Shown here in pieces: positions 41,809-51,470 of a DNA stretch of 64,000 bases. The stretch comes from an uncultured Sphingomonas sp. (GTDB lineage: Bacteria; Pseudomonadota; Alphaproteobacteria; Sphingomonadales; Sphingomonadaceae), in the NCBI RefSeq assembly GCF_913062585.1, contig NZ_CAJXWX010000024.1, forward strand, positions 1 through 64,000, in the 5' to 3' direction. The notes beneath the pieces were generated by a model. The model saw only the letters and a program-made list of their open reading frames with translations. It had not been told where the DNA came from and searched no databases. The position numbers and the translations under genes are program-made. How positions within the stretch are numbered: the first letter of the stretch is position 1; the number at the start of each line of letters is the position of its first letter.

Positions 41809-41845
41809 GACCTGCCGGTGAGGGTCAGAACCCTTCCGGCAGGTC
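41809..41845. terminator. Long hairpin at the convergent DUF4142/dgt ends
   Basis: GACCTGCCGG pairs with CCGGCAGGTC, and inside AGGGT pairs with ACCCT around a short loop. The dgt stop codon and last codons lie in the stem. There is no U-tract, so it may block both transcripts rather than act as a classical terminator. Confidence 0.55.
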
Positions 41846-42991
41846 CAGTTCGCCAACCACTTCGCGATAGCAGCGCACCGCATAGCGATCGGTCATGCCC
41901 GCGATGAAGTCGGCGATATGGCGACTGCGTGCGGGTTCCTGCTCGGGCAGACGCTCGCGCCATTCCTCGGGCAACTGCATCGGGTCGGCCCGATAGGCCG
42001 CGAACAGCCCCTTTACGATGCCATGCGCCGCATCCGCCGCCGCCAGCTGGCGCGGATGGTGGTAGAGATTGGCATACATGAAGCGCTTCAGGTCGCGCTC
42101 CTCGACCCGCATCGCATCGGAAAAGCCAACGAGCGCGCGCCCGGCTGCACGGACATCGGCCACATCCCCCACCCCGCTCTCGGCGATTCGGGTGCGGGTT
42201 TCGGCGACCAGGTCGTTGACCATCACGCCGATCTGCGAGCGGATCAGTTCGCTCGCCAGCCGCTTGGGCGCGACGTCGGGAAACTGTGCCCGCGCCGCAT
42301 CCCAGCCGCGCGCGACCAGCGGCACGGCCAGCAACTGGTCGAGCGTCAGCAACCCCGCGCGTAGCCCATCGTCGATATCGTGATTGTCATAGGCGATATC
42401 GTCGGCCAGCGCGGCGACCTGCGCCTCCAGCGAGGCATGGCTGTCCAGGTCGAGCGGGAAGTCCGCATCCGCTGTCCGCAGCGCCCAGCCAGGATGGCGC
42501 ACCGGCCCGTTATGCTTGGCCAGCCCCTCCAGCGTCTCCCAGCTGAGGTTCAGCCCGTCCCAGCGGGGATAGGGCCGCTCGATCTCGGTCAGCGTGCGCA
42601 GCGTATGGCCGTTATGATCGAACCCGCCATGATCGGCGAGCGCGGTCTTCAGCGCATCCTCGCCCGCATGGCCGAAGGGCGGATGACCGATATCGTGCGC
42701 CAGGCACAAGGCCTCCGTCAGATCCTCGTTCAGCCCCAAGGTGCGGGCGATGGTGCGGCCGATCTGCGCGACCTCCAGGCTGTGGGTCAGGCGGACGCGG
42801 AAATGATCGCCATCGGGCGCCATGAAGACCTGGGTCTTGTGGCGCAGCCGCCGAAAGCTGATCGAATGGATGATCCGGTCGCGATCCCGCTGGAACGCGT
42901 CGCGCGGCCCCCGCGCCAGCGACACCGGCTCGTCATGGCGACGCCCCCGGCTATGTTCGGGATAGGAGGCCCAGGGGGCGAAGCGGCTCAC
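41825..42991 (-). CDS. dgt: dGTP triphosphohydrolase-like protein
   Basis: 388 aa, GTG start at 42991. HD-domain dNTPase: [22 protein letters not shown] and [21 protein letters not shown] carry the H..HD metal site, and [19 protein letters not shown] holds the third acid. The family removes triphosphate from dNTPs, affecting dNTP balance. Start overlaps the TPR/SPOR stop. Confidence 0.92.
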   Translation of the reverse strand: MSRFAPWASYPEHSRGRRHDEPVSLARGPRDAFQRDRDRIIHSISFRRLRHKTQVFMAPDGDHFRVRLTHSLEVAQIGRTIARTLGLNEDLTEALCLAHDIGHPPFGHAGEDALKTALADHGGFDHNGHTLRTLTEIERPYPRWDGLNLSWETLEGLAKHNGPVRHPGWALRTADADFPLDLDSHASLEAQVAALADDIAYDNHDIDDGLRAGLLTLDQLLAVPLVARGWDAARAQFPDVAPKRLASELIRSQIGVMVNDLVAETRTRIAESGVGDVADVRAAGRALVGFSDAMRVEERDLKRFMYANLYHHPRQLAAADAAHGIVKGLFAAYRADPMQLPEEWRERLPEQEPARSRHIADFIAGMTDRYAVRCYREVVGELDLPEGF

Positions 42992-45045
42992 TTGGCGTCG
43001 AGCCGCGTCACCGCCTGCCCGGCATCGCTGGTCACCGGAAAGGCCGAGACGCCCTTCTTGGCGAGCTGGTTGACGAAGGCCCTTGCCTCGGCATCGGTCT
43101 TGAACGGACCGGTCAGAACGCGGTGGCTGGCGCGGATCGGGGTCTTATACCCCTTATGCCCTGCAAAGAGGTCGGGCGCCTTGGCCTTGGCGGCGGCCCA
43201 GGCCTTGGGCAGGTCGTCCTCATTGGCGCCGCCTGCCACCTGGACCCAGATGCGTTCCGGATTGGCCTTGGTACGCTTCTTCTCCTCGGCGGCTTCCTTG
43301 GCGGCGAGCGCCTTCTTTTCGGCCTCCGCCTTCTTCGCGGCCGTCGCCTTCTTCTCGGCGGCGAGCTTGGCCGCTGCGGCCTTGCGCTCGGCGGCGGTCA
43401 GGACCTTGGTCTTGGGCTCGATCGCCTCGGCGACCTTTTCGCGCGCATCGCGATCACGCTCGGCCTTGGCGCGGGCTTCGGCCAGAACACGCGGCGCACC
43501 CGATGCGATCGGCGTGCTTGCCGCGACCGTCACCGGGCGTTCGGGGCCTTCCACGCCCAGTTCGGAGGCGGGGATCGACAGATTGGCGACGATCCGGGCC
43601 AGGATCGAATCCTCGCGGTCCGCCCGCACCGCGGCCAGCGACGGACGGCGCCCGCCCGACCGGGGCGCGCGCGGTGTCGGCTTAATCGGGCTGGGCTCGG
43701 TCGTCCTGCTCGGCACTGCCTCGGCCATGGCGACGGCTTCGGCGCGCGGTGGAGTTGCCACCGGTGCTGGCAACGGCTGAACCTGCGCGGTCTGGACCGG
43801 CGCCGTGGTGGCGGGCAAGGGCTGGACCATTTGCATCGTACCGCCGGTCGCCATCGGCCGGGTCGCGGGCACGGCGGGCAGCGGCTGGATCATCGCGCCG
43901 GTCGTGTTGGCGGCCAGCGCCACCGGCGGCCGGCTTTCCGTCGAAGGCGCGGCGGGCAAGGCGTTGGAAAAGCCCGGCTGCGGTGCAGGAGCCACGGGCG
44001 CGACGCTTGCTATCTGCGTCGGGGTGCTCGTCATCGGAGCAGCGGTGGCTGGCGGCGTCGTGACGGAGGCCGTTGCCATAGGTGCCGGGGTTGCGGCCAT
44101 AGGGGCGGCGGATGCCAGCGCCTCGCCACGGCTACCGCGCAAGGGCTGACGACCGTTCCGGCGCCGGTCGTCGCGCGCGGGCGCCGTTGCGGCGGGCGGC
44201 GTGACCGGCCGGGCCGAGGCCAAGGCGACCGGCGCCTCGGGCGTCAGCGGTGGCAGGCTCGGGGCCAGCCGCGCATCGGCCAGCCGCTCGGGCGTCGCGC
44301 GCGTCTCGCCGAAATGCACCGCAAAGGCGCGATCGACGGCGGGCAGCGTCGGCAAGCGCTGGAAAAAGGGTTGCAGCCCCTGCGCCAGTTGCGGCGGCAT
44401 CATGGTGCTGGCGATCCGGGTCGCCTCCGGCAGGTCGCCCCCCATCGCCAGGATGAAGGCGCGCGCACGCCAGGCGGCACGGTCGGTCTTGCGCAGCAGC
44501 GGGTCGAGCTGGTCCAGCGCCTGGTCCTTCTGCCCCGAAATACCCAGCGACAGGGCATAACGCCGAACGACCTCGTCATCGGGTGCGCTGGCCAGCGCCA
44601 GACGGTAATCGCGCTGCGCCCGCCCCTGGTCGCCGACCAGATCATAGGCCAGGCCCCGATCGCTCGCGAATGTTGCGGCGGGGAGGCCCGCCGCCTCGGC
44701 CTGGGCGAAATAGCGCAACGCCTCGCCCGGACGTTCCGAACGGACCAGGATTGACCCCATGCCCGCCTTCACCCGAGGATCGCGCGAATCGACCTTTTCG
44801 GCACGGGCCAGCAGCGAGGCCGCGCCGGACAGATCGTCGAGATGGATCGACAGTTGCGCCGCTTCGACCAGCGCATCGACATTGCGTGGATTCTGCGCGA
44901 CCCGGCGCATCACCTCACCCAGCCGATCGGCGTCGGTACTGCCCGGAAGCGGCTGAACCACCGCTTGCGCGAACAGGGGAACGGGTGCGGCCACAAGGGC
45001 CAGGGCGAGCGCCAGCGAGGCGCGGGGAAAGGATACGAACGTCAT
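42988..45045 (-). CDS. Large TPR/SPOR-domain secreted protein
   Basis: 685 aa from ATG 45045. Signal peptide ([18 protein letters not shown]). Tetratricopeptide-like repeats fill about 30-230, followed by a long Pro/Ala/Thr/Val linker (about 250-500) with repeated MATAS/PPATA segments, a Lys/Glu/Ala-rich helix ([19 protein letters not shown]), and a C-terminal SPOR domain ([21 protein letters not shown]). It is likely a periplasmic septal protein. No catalytic motif is visible. It is coupled to dgt downstream. Confidence 0.8.
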   Translation of the reverse strand: MTFVSFPRASLALALALVAAPVPLFAQAVVQPLPGSTDADRLGEVMRRVAQNPRNVDALVEAAQLSIHLDDLSGAASLLARAEKVDSRDPRVKAGMGSILVRSERPGEALRYFAQAEAAGLPAATFASDRGLAYDLVGDQGRAQRDYRLALASAPDDEVVRRYALSLGISGQKDQALDQLDPLLRKTDRAAWRARAFILAMGGDLPEATRIASTMMPPQLAQGLQPFFQRLPTLPAVDRAFAVHFGETRATPERLADARLAPSLPPLTPEAPVALASARPVTPPAATAPARDDRRRNGRQPLRGSRGEALASAAPMAATPAPMATASVTTPPATAAPMTSTPTQIASVAPVAPAPQPGFSNALPAAPSTESRPPVALAANTTGAMIQPLPAVPATRPMATGGTMQMVQPLPATTAPVQTAQVQPLPAPVATPPRAEAVAMAEAVPSRTTEPSPIKPTPRAPRSGGRRPSLAAVRADREDSILARIVANLSIPASELGVEGPERPVTVAASTPIASGAPRVLAEARAKAERDRDAREKVAEAIEPKTKVLTAAERKAAAAKLAAEKKATAAKKAEAEKKALAAKEAAEEKKRTKANPERIWVQVAGGANEDDLPKAWAAAKAKAPDLFAGHKGYKTPIRASHRVLTGPFKTDAEARAFVNQLAKKGVSAFPVTSDAGQAVTRLDAK

Positions 45046-45311
45046 GGGACCGTGTCTCATAAAGCGCGTTTCGACGCGGACGGCAATGGCCCTCTGACAT
45101 CCCGCGCGCCCGATTGCTCCGGACGTTCGACCAACAGGCTTGGTAGTGGACGTTCGCTTGGGTCGTGCGAGGATTTTGCGGCGCGAAGGACGCGGAGATG
45201 GTCGGCATTTGGGCAAGCGCCCTGCTTGCCGACATCAGGTGCGGGACCGGGGCCTAGGCACGCTACGCCATGTCTGATCGTGGTGCATGATGGCAGTCAG
45301 GGGGTGGCGAT

Positions 45312-45501
45312 GTTCACGGGAAGCCGCGATGACGCGAAGAGAAGAAGGTTGGTTCGCGCGGAGACGCGGAGGTGTCTGGATTGCCGCGCCAGCGGCCCTT
45401 TCACCTCGGCGGACGGGAGGATTCCAAGGCGCTGCCGCGCATCTGAAATCTCCACGTCTCCGCGTGAAAAAATCTTCGCGCCATCGCGGCTTCGCGTGAA
45501 C
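45312..45501. repeat. 190-bp palindromic element with 28-bp terminal inverted repeats
   Basis: Ends 45312-45339 (GTTCACGGGAAGCCGCGATG then ACGCGAAG) and 45474-45501 (complement, two mismatches). Internal arms TTCGCGCGGAGACGCGGAG (45353-45371) and CTCCACGTCTCCGCGTGAA (45450-45468) are also inverted with two mismatches, giving a nested palindrome. No ORF lies within, as for a MITE-like or REP-like element. Confidence 0.8.
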
Positions 45502-45525
45502 AGAAACCGCTCAGGCAATGCAGCC

Positions 45526-45558
45526 AAAAAAAGGCCCGCGCGAACCGATCGCGCGAGC
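45526..45558 (-). terminator. Rho-independent terminator of the dcw cluster after ftsZ
   Basis: On the minus strand GGCTCGCGCG pairs with CGCGCGGGCC (one mismatch) and is followed by seven U. Confidence 0.85.
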
Positions 45559-45594
45559 CCTTTCCTTTTCCGCCCGAATGATCGGGCCGGAGGA

Positions 45595-47127
45595 TTACTG
45601 GTTGTTCTGACGATGCAGGAAGCGCGGGATGTCCAGCGACGAGTCCGTGCTGCCCTGGCCCGCTTCGTCGCGCGAGGCGCCGCGCGCGGCATTCGACATG
45701 CGCTCGAACAGCGTTCCGCCCAGCTTCACGCGCGGTGCGGGCTGTGCGGGCGCTTCACCGGCTTCGCTGCCGGGCGCCAGCCAGCGCCGGCGCGCTTCCT
45801 CGCTGCCCGGCGCAGGCTCGGCTGAGGCGGCGGGAGCGGGCTGTGCAGGTGCGGCGGGCACGATCGTGTCGGCGCCGAGGACCAGTTCGTCGTCGACCGC
45901 CGGCGCCGCAGCAACGGGGGCCGGCGCAGGCTTGGCGATCGGCGTCGTGATCGTCGCATTGACGGTCGGGGACACGGGCGCGGCAGGCGCCGCGACCGGC
46001 GCGGGCTGCTCGACCGGCGCGGCGGGCGTCACGCTCGCCTGGGGCGCGGGCGCTGCCGGCTCGCTGGGGCGATAGCTGGGGGTGTCGTCGCTCTTGCGGG
46101 CCATGCCACCCATGCTGAAGCTGCTGCGCTGCGCCTCGCTGGGCGACGGCGCGGCCTTCACGTCGGCGTCGATGCCGGTCGCGACGACCGACACGCGGAT
46201 GCGGCCTTCCAGCTCCGGATTGAAGGCCGAGCCCCAGATGATGTTCGCATCGGGATCGACCAGTTCGCGGATATGGTTCGCCGCTTCGTCGACCTCGAGC
46301 AGGCGCATATCGTCGCCGCCGGTGATCGAGATGATGACGCCCTTGGCCCCCTGCATCGACACGCCGTCGAGCAGCGGGTTGGCAATCGCCTTCTGCGCCG
46401 CCTCGATCGCCCGATTGTCGCCGGTGGCTTCACCGGTGCCCATCATCGCCTTGCCCATCTCCTGCATCACAGAACGGACGTCGGCGAAGTCGAGGTTGAT
46501 GAGGCCCGGCATGACCATCAGGTCGGTGATGCCGCGCACACCCTGCTGCAGCACCTCGTCCGCCATCGCGAACGCTTCCTTGAAGGTCGTGTTTGCGTTG
46601 GCGATCAGGAACAGATTCTGGTTGGGGATGACGATCAGCGTATCGACATATTTCTGCAGCTCTTCGATGCCGCCATCGGCCGATTTGGCGCGACGATTGC
46701 CCTCGAAGGCGAAGGGCTTGGTCACGACGCCGACCGTAAGAATACCCATGTCGCGCGCCGCCTTGGCGATGACCGGTGCCGCACCCGTGCCGGTGCCGCC
46801 GCCCATGCCCGCCGCGATGAAGCACATATGGCTCCCCTCGAGCAGGCGCGACAGATCGTCGATCGTCTCTTCGGCGGCCGCACGACCGATCTCGGGACGG
46901 CTGCCTGCGCCCAGCCCCTGCGTGATCTTCGCACCCAGCTGGATACGCCGCGGCGCGATCGACTGCTTCAGCGCCTGCGCGTCGGTATTGGCGACGAGGA
47001 AATCCACGCCCTGTACCTCGGCGCGCATCATGTTCGCGATCGCGTTGCCGCCGGCACCGCCGACACCGATCACCGCGATGCGCGGCGTCAGTTCGTCGAC
47101 CTCGGGTGCGATGAATTCGATGCTCAT
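45595..47127 (-). CDS. ftsZ: Cell division GTPase FtsZ
   Basis: 510 aa, longer than the E. coli 383 aa because of an Ala/Pro-rich linker (about 325-470). The tubulin motif is [15 protein letters not shown] (about 105), and [11 protein letters not shown] is near residue 20. The T7 loop region (FADVRSVM) and [19 protein letters not shown] are present. The C-terminal conserved peptide [12 protein letters not shown] binds FtsA and other partners. SD GGAGTAAAATTGGG precedes ATG. The 118-base gap from ftsA contains an ACCGGGCC/GGCCCGGT inverted repeat, which may carry an internal control point. Confidence 0.97.
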   Translation of the reverse strand: MSIEFIAPEVDELTPRIAVIGVGGAGGNAIANMMRAEVQGVDFLVANTDAQALKQSIAPRRIQLGAKITQGLGAGSRPEIGRAAAEETIDDLSRLLEGSHMCFIAAGMGGGTGTGAAPVIAKAARDMGILTVGVVTKPFAFEGNRRAKSADGGIEELQKYVDTLIVIPNQNLFLIANANTTFKEAFAMADEVLQQGVRGITDLMVMPGLINLDFADVRSVMQEMGKAMMGTGEATGDNRAIEAAQKAIANPLLDGVSMQGAKGVIISITGGDDMRLLEVDEAANHIRELVDPDANIIWGSAFNPELEGRIRVSVVATGIDADVKAAPSPSEAQRSSFSMGGMARKSDDTPSYRPSEPAAPAPQASVTPAAPVEQPAPVAAPAAPVSPTVNATITTPIAKPAPAPVAAAPAVDDELVLGADTIVPAAPAQPAPAASAEPAPGSEEARRRWLAPGSEAGEAPAQPAPRVKLGGTLFERMSNAARGASRDEAGQGSTDSSLDIPRFLHRQNNQ

Positions 47128-47245
47128 CCCAATTTTACTCCGCCGTTCCCGGTCGATACGCTAAGACCGGGCCCTGAATGACTGTTAGTGCACCAGCGAC
47201 CGGCCCGGTGCCAACCCAAAACTGCGCAGCCTTGGGCCGATTTGC

Positions 47246-48505
47246 TTAATAATTTGCCTTGGCGGCCTGAATCAGCCGCCGAAACAGCCCCACACCGCTC
47301 GGCCGGTGTACCGCCTGGTTGGTCGGCGCGATCGTACGCAGGTCGATGGGGTCCGTCGCCGCATAGAAAGCCAGACCGGCGAGCGTCGCGAAAGCCGGGC
47401 CGCCATGCGCATCGGGCAGGCCGGTCAGTCCGCGCGGTCGCCCGATCCGGACCGAGCGGCCCAGCGCCTGCTGCGCGTAGTCGGCAATGCCCTTCAGCTC
47501 GGCGCCGCCACCGGTCAGCACCACCTGACGCCCGACCGGCCCCTCGAACTTCAGATGCTGGAGCGCCTTGCGGATCTCGCCCATCTGATGCTCCAGCCGC
47601 TGGCGGATCACGCCGATCAGCTGCGCCTTGGTGATCTGCATCGTGTCGCCGCCGTCTTCCGCGGAAATGGGCGTCACCTGGATCATGTCGTGATTGTCGC
47701 GCGGGGACGCATTGGCCGAGCCGTGGAAGCACTTCATCCGCTCGGCCATCTGGCGACGCGTGCCGAAGGCCGAGGCGACATCGTCGGTAATGTCCGCCGC
47801 GCCCATCGGCAGCGAGCAGAGCCCGACCAGCATCCCGCCCGCAAACAGCGAGACATTGGTGATCCCCGCCCCCATCTCGACCAGCGCGACGCCCAGCTCG
47901 CGCTCCTCGTCGGACAGGCAGGCCAGCCCGGTCGCGACGGGCGCGGCGATGATCGACTTCACCTCCAGATGCGCCGAACGGACGCACAGGTCGAGATTGC
48001 GGACCGGCGAGCCGTCGGCCGCGACGACATGGATATGCACGCCCAGCCGGTCGGCATGGAGCCCCAGCGGCTTCTTCACCCCGGTCAGCCCGTCGAGCGT
48101 GTAGAGCGCGGGCTGCGCATGCAGCACCATGCGCCCCTGCGGGTCGATCGAGTTGCGCCCCGCCGCCAGCAGCGCGTCGATATCGCCCTGCTCGACCCGG
48201 TGGCCGCCCAGTTCGAACTCGACCTCGGCGACATCGGACACCAGGCCACCGGCCGAAAAGCCGACCCAGACATTCTCGATATTCAGCCCCGCGATCCGTT
48301 CGGCCTGTTCGACCGCCTCGCGCACCGCCGCCTCGGTCGCGCCCATATCGGCGATATAGCCGCGCTTGACGCCCCGGCTTTCGCGCTGGCCCGTGCCCAG
48401 CACGATCAGCTCGCCGCCATCGCCCTTGCGGGCGATCAACGCGGAGACCTTGGACGATCCGATGTCCAGGGCGGTGATCAGCCCTTCGGGCGCAATTTTC
48501 GCCAT
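47246..48505 (-). CDS. ftsA: Cell division protein FtsA
   Basis: 419 aa actin-fold ATPase that tethers FtsZ to the membrane. ITALDIGSSKVSALI (phosphate 1), GVHIHVVAADGSPVRNLDLCVRSAHLEV (1C domain), GVALVEMGAGITNVSLFAGG (phosphate 2) and VVLTGGGAELKGIADYAQ (adenosine) are visible; the C-terminal amphipathic tip is GLFRRLIQAAKANY. ATG 48505 starts seven bases after the ftsQ stop. Confidence 0.96.
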   Translation of the reverse strand: MAKIAPEGLITALDIGSSKVSALIARKGDGGELIVLGTGQRESRGVKRGYIADMGATEAAVREAVEQAERIAGLNIENVWVGFSAGGLVSDVAEVEFELGGHRVEQGDIDALLAAGRNSIDPQGRMVLHAQPALYTLDGLTGVKKPLGLHADRLGVHIHVVAADGSPVRNLDLCVRSAHLEVKSIIAAPVATGLACLSDEERELGVALVEMGAGITNVSLFAGGMLVGLCSLPMGAADITDDVASAFGTRRQMAERMKCFHGSANASPRDNHDMIQVTPISAEDGGDTMQITKAQLIGVIRQRLEHQMGEIRKALQHLKFEGPVGRQVVLTGGGAELKGIADYAQQALGRSVRIGRPRGLTGLPDAHGGPAFATLAGLAFYAATDPIDLRTIAPTNQAVHRPSGVGLFRRLIQAAKANY

Positions 48506-48512
48506 GGTCCTG

Positions 48513-49457
48513 CTACCCCTGTGTTTCCCCGGTGCCGGGGGCAGTGTCTGCCTGGCCCTCCGGCGTGGCCGCGCCCCCGGCCTGCGCCGGTTCGGCCAAC
48601 GCATGATTCTGATTCAAACCGGGCTTTCGCGCAACCAGCTTCGTGGGGTCGCGCATGTCGAACCGCAGCCAGCCGCGCCCCAGCAGCGGCCGCGAGCCGT
48701 CCATCGCCGCAAATTTCATCAGCGCGGCCCCTGCCCCCTCTTCGGGCAGCGCCAGCGTCTCGCCGCTGTCGAAGGTCAGGTCCCAGCGGCGATTGCCGAT
48801 CCAGGTCGCCGCCTTCACCCGCGGTTTCAGCGCGGGCGCGGCGGCGAGCAGCGCCTGATAGGCGGGCTCCTGCAGATTGGCGCCCGGCCCGATGATCAGC
48901 GGCAAGTCGGGCATCGCCTCGGGCCGTACCGGCTCCAGCAGCACGCCGCCCGCGTCGATCAGGGTCAACTGGCCATTGTCTTGCCACACCGCCGCCGGGC
49001 TCCGCTCCTCGATATCGACGAGCAGCGTGTCGGGCAGGCGACGCGAGACATGCGCGTCCTTGATCCAGCCATAGCGCAGCAGCTTTGCGCGGACATCCTC
49101 CAGATTGACGAGCGGCATCGCCCGGCTCTGCTGATCGAGCGCGACGGCATAGACGGTCATCCGGTCCATGCGCTTCAGGCCAGTCACTTCGATCTGCTGG
49201 ACGCGGAAACCGGCATGGCCCGCCTGTTCGGCGATCGCGGTGCCGATCATGCCGGGAACCCCGATATAAGTCGCGACCGCCAACGCCGCCGCGCCCGCAC
49301 CGCCCAGGATCGTCCAGGTAACGGCCTTCTTGATCGTCTCTTCGCTGACGGGAATGCGGGCGAGCAACCGCTCGGTCAGCGTCACGCGCTTCACCGGCTG
49401 GCGGCGGCGCGGCACCGGGCGGCGCGGCGGTGGCCCGCGCTTGATCGTTCGGCTCAT
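48513..49457 (-). CDS. ftsQ: Cell division protein FtsQ
   Basis: 314 aa. A basic N-terminal cytoplasmic region (GPPPRRPVPRRRQPVKR) precedes a membrane helix (about 48-70). The periplasmic POTRA domain begins GFRVQQIEVTGLKRMDRMTVYAVALDQQSRAMPLV, followed by the beta domain with YGWIKDAHVSRRLPDTLLVDIEERSP. It recruits FtsL and FtsB. ATG 49457 overlaps the ddl stop; ftsA follows closely. Confidence 0.93.
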   Translation of the reverse strand: MSRTIKRGPPPRRPVPRRRQPVKRVTLTERLLARIPVSEETIKKAVTWTILGGAGAAALAVATYIGVPGMIGTAIAEQAGHAGFRVQQIEVTGLKRMDRMTVYAVALDQQSRAMPLVNLEDVRAKLLRYGWIKDAHVSRRLPDTLLVDIEERSPAAVWQDNGQLTLIDAGGVLLEPVRPEAMPDLPLIIGPGANLQEPAYQALLAAAPALKPRVKAATWIGNRRWDLTFDSGETLALPEEGAGAALMKFAAMDGSRPLLGRGWLRFDMRDPTKLVARKPGLNQNHALAEPAQAGGAATPEGQADTAPGTGETQG

Positions 49458-50404
49458 CCCGCGCGTTCCCGTTCGATCGGATTGGCCTTGTACCACGCCA
49501 GCGCCTCGTCGACGATCGCCTGGACCACCGCGTCATAATCCATGCCGACATGGCGGCCCTGTTCGGGCACCAGGCTGAGCGGGGTCATGCCCGGCTGGGT
49601 GTTGACCTCCAGCAGAAACAGCCCGTCGACGCCGCGCTCGTCGTCCCAGCGGAAGTCGGAGCGCGACGCGCCGCGACAGCCCAGGATGCGGTGCGCCTCC
49701 AAAGCGAGCGACTTGCACGCCTCGGCAATGTCGTCGGGGATCTGGGCGGGGCAGACATGTTCGGTCAGGCCGTCGGTATATTTCGCGTCGAAATCATACC
49801 AGCCGTTCTTGGGCTTCAGCTCCGTCACGCCCAGCGCGCGGCCGCCCAGCACGGCGGTGGTCAGCTCGCGGCCCCGGATATAGGGCTCGGCGAGCAGTTC
49901 CTCGAACTCGCCCCACGGCCCGGCGGCGTCGCGCGCGATCGGGTTGCCATGGTTGCTGGTGTCGGTGACGATCGCGACGCCGACCGACGAGCCTTCATTG
50001 ACCGGCTTCAGCACATAGGGGCGCGGCAGCGGATCGCTGGCGAACAGTTCCGCCGACTTGACGATACGGCCGCCCGGCATGGGGATGCCGTGGGGCACGA
50101 GCGCCTGCTTGGTCAGCACCTTGTCGATCGCAATGACCGAGGTGGCGAGGCCCGAATGGGTGTACGGGATGCCCATCAGGTCGAGCATCCCCTGCACCGT
50201 GCCGTCCTCGCCGGGCGAGCCGTGCAGCGCGTTGAAGACCAGGTCAGGCTTGGCCTCGACCAGTTTCGCCGCGACATCCCGGTCCATGTCGATCCGGGTG
50301 ACGCGGTGGCCGTTCCGCTCCAGCGCATCGGCGACGCCCGCGCCCGACATCAGCGACACCGGCCGCTCCGCCGACCAGCCGCCCATCAGTACGACGATAT
50401 GCAT
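49454..50404 (-). CDS. ddl: D-alanine--D-alanine ligase
   Basis: 316 aa ATP-grasp ligase. ATG 50404 chosen (GTG 50407 also in frame). VLMGGWSAERPVSLMSGAGV at the start is the family pattern, NALHGSPGEDGTVQGMLDLMGIPYTHSGLATSVIAIDK follows, then KPVNEGSSVGV, and near the end LFLLEVNTQPGMT (metal and substrate contact). It makes the D-Ala-D-Ala dipeptide for MurF. It is preceded by repeat copy E and overlaps ftsQ. Confidence 0.96.
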   Translation of the reverse strand: MHIVVLMGGWSAERPVSLMSGAGVADALERNGHRVTRIDMDRDVAAKLVEAKPDLVFNALHGSPGEDGTVQGMLDLMGIPYTHSGLATSVIAIDKVLTKQALVPHGIPMPGGRIVKSAELFASDPLPRPYVLKPVNEGSSVGVAIVTDTSNHGNPIARDAAGPWGEFEELLAEPYIRGRELTTAVLGGRALGVTELKPKNGWYDFDAKYTDGLTEHVCPAQIPDDIAEACKSLALEAHRILGCRGASRSDFRWDDERGVDGLFLLEVNTQPGMTPLSLVPEQGRHVGMDYDAVVQAIVDEALAWYKANPIERERAG

Positions 50405-50442
50405 CACGCGATCCTTGTTCGTTGTTCAGTGGTCCGCTCCAT

Positions 50443-50568
50443 TCCTCCCCAAGCTATGCTTGGGGAGGGGGACCGCGCCCGCAGGGCGTGGTGGAGGGGC
50501 AAAGCGCCATTGCCCCTCCACCATCGCTTCGCGATGGCCCCCCTCCCCGCGCAAAGCGCAGGGAGGAT
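50443..50568. repeat. Hairpin-rich palindromic element, copy E (murB-ddl spacer)
   Basis: 126 bp. Left end TCCTCCCCAAGCTATGCTTG, right end CTCCCCGCGCAAAGCGCAGG. Side hairpins are CGCCCgcaGGGCG and CCATCGCttcGCGATGG; middle stem GGTGGAGGGGCA/TGCCCCTCCACC. It interrupts the dcw cluster between murB and ddl. Confidence 0.85.
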
Positions 50569-50582
50569 TTGGGAGGTGGTCT

Positions 50583-51470
50583 TCACTTCGCCACCCCGAC
50601 GCGCTGGATTTCCCATTCGAGGGTTACGCCCGACTGAGCCTTGACCTTGGCCCGGACCTCCTCGCCCAGCGCCTCGATCTCCGCCGCCGTGGCACTCCCA
50701 AGGTTCAGGAGGAAATTGCAGTGCTTCTCCGACACCTGCGCATCGCCCAGCGTCAGTCCGCGACACCCCGCCGCATCGACCAGCGCCCAGGCCTTGTGCC
50801 CGTCCGGGTTCTTGAAGGTCGACCCGCCGGTCTTCGAGCGCAGCGGCTGCGACGCCTCGCGCGCGGCGGCGATGCGGTCCATCTCGGCCTGGATCGCCTC
50901 CGGCGCGGCGGCATGGCCCTGGAAGACCGCCTCGACCACCACCGTGCCATCAGTCAAATTGGAGTGGCGATAGGTATATTCGAGATCGGCGACGCCCAGC
51001 GTCTCGACCGTGCCGTCGCGGCGGACGACGGTGGCGGAGACCAGCACGTCCGCCACCTCGCGGCCATAGGCGCCGCCGTTCATCCGCACGAACCCGCCGA
51101 CCGTACCGGGGATCGAGCGCAGGAACTCCAGCCCGCCAATCCCGGCATCGCGCGCGTTGGACGAAACGAGGATGCCCGACGTACCGCCGCCACAGGTGAT
51201 ACGGTGCCCCTCCCCTGCCCGCGCATAGCTGAACGGCTTGCCCAAACGGATCACGACACCCGGAACGCCCCCGTCACGGACGATCAGGTTGGAACCGAGC
51301 CCCAGCGCCATGACCGGCACGTCGCGCCCGAGCCCGCGCAGGAACGCCGACAGGTCGTCGACGTCCCTGGGCTCCAGCAGATATTCGGCCGCTCCGCCCG
51401 CCTTGAACCACACGAGCGGCGCCAGCGGCGCGTCGGGGGTCAATCGGCCGGCGGTGTCGGGCAGGTTCAT
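50583..51470 (-). CDS. murB: UDP-N-acetylenolpyruvoylglucosamine reductase MurB
   Basis: 295 aa, FAD protein. It reduces UDP-GlcNAc-enolpyruvate to UDP-MurNAc. [14 protein letters not shown] at the FAD-binding start, [48 protein letters not shown] and [21 protein letters not shown] carry the conserved and catalytic residues. It starts four bases into the murC stop (ATGA). Its 3' end is followed by repeat E. Confidence 0.95.
   Translation of the reverse strand: MNLPDTAGRLTPDAPLAPLVWFKAGGAAEYLLEPRDVDDLSAFLRGLGRDVPVMALGLGSNLIVRDGGVPGVVIRLGKPFSYARAGEGHRITCGGGTSGILVSSNARDAGIGGLEFLRSIPGTVGGFVRMNGGAYGREVADVLVSATVVRRDGTVETLGVADLEYTYRHSNLTDGTVVVEAVFQGHAAAPEAIQAEMDRIAAAREASQPLRSKTGGSTFKNPDGHKAWALVDAAGCRGLTLGDAQVSEKHCNFLLNLGSATAAEIEALGEEVRAKVKAQSGVTLEWEIQRVGVAK

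Larger units (their letters stand above)
45046..45594. other. 549-bp intergenic region before ftsZ 3' end
   Basis: No supported gene. 45046-45311 shows no clear structure except short purine tracts. 45312-45501 is a palindromic element, and 45526-45558 is the ftsZ terminator. It probably holds the promoter of the TPR/SPOR-dgt pair. Confidence 0.7.
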
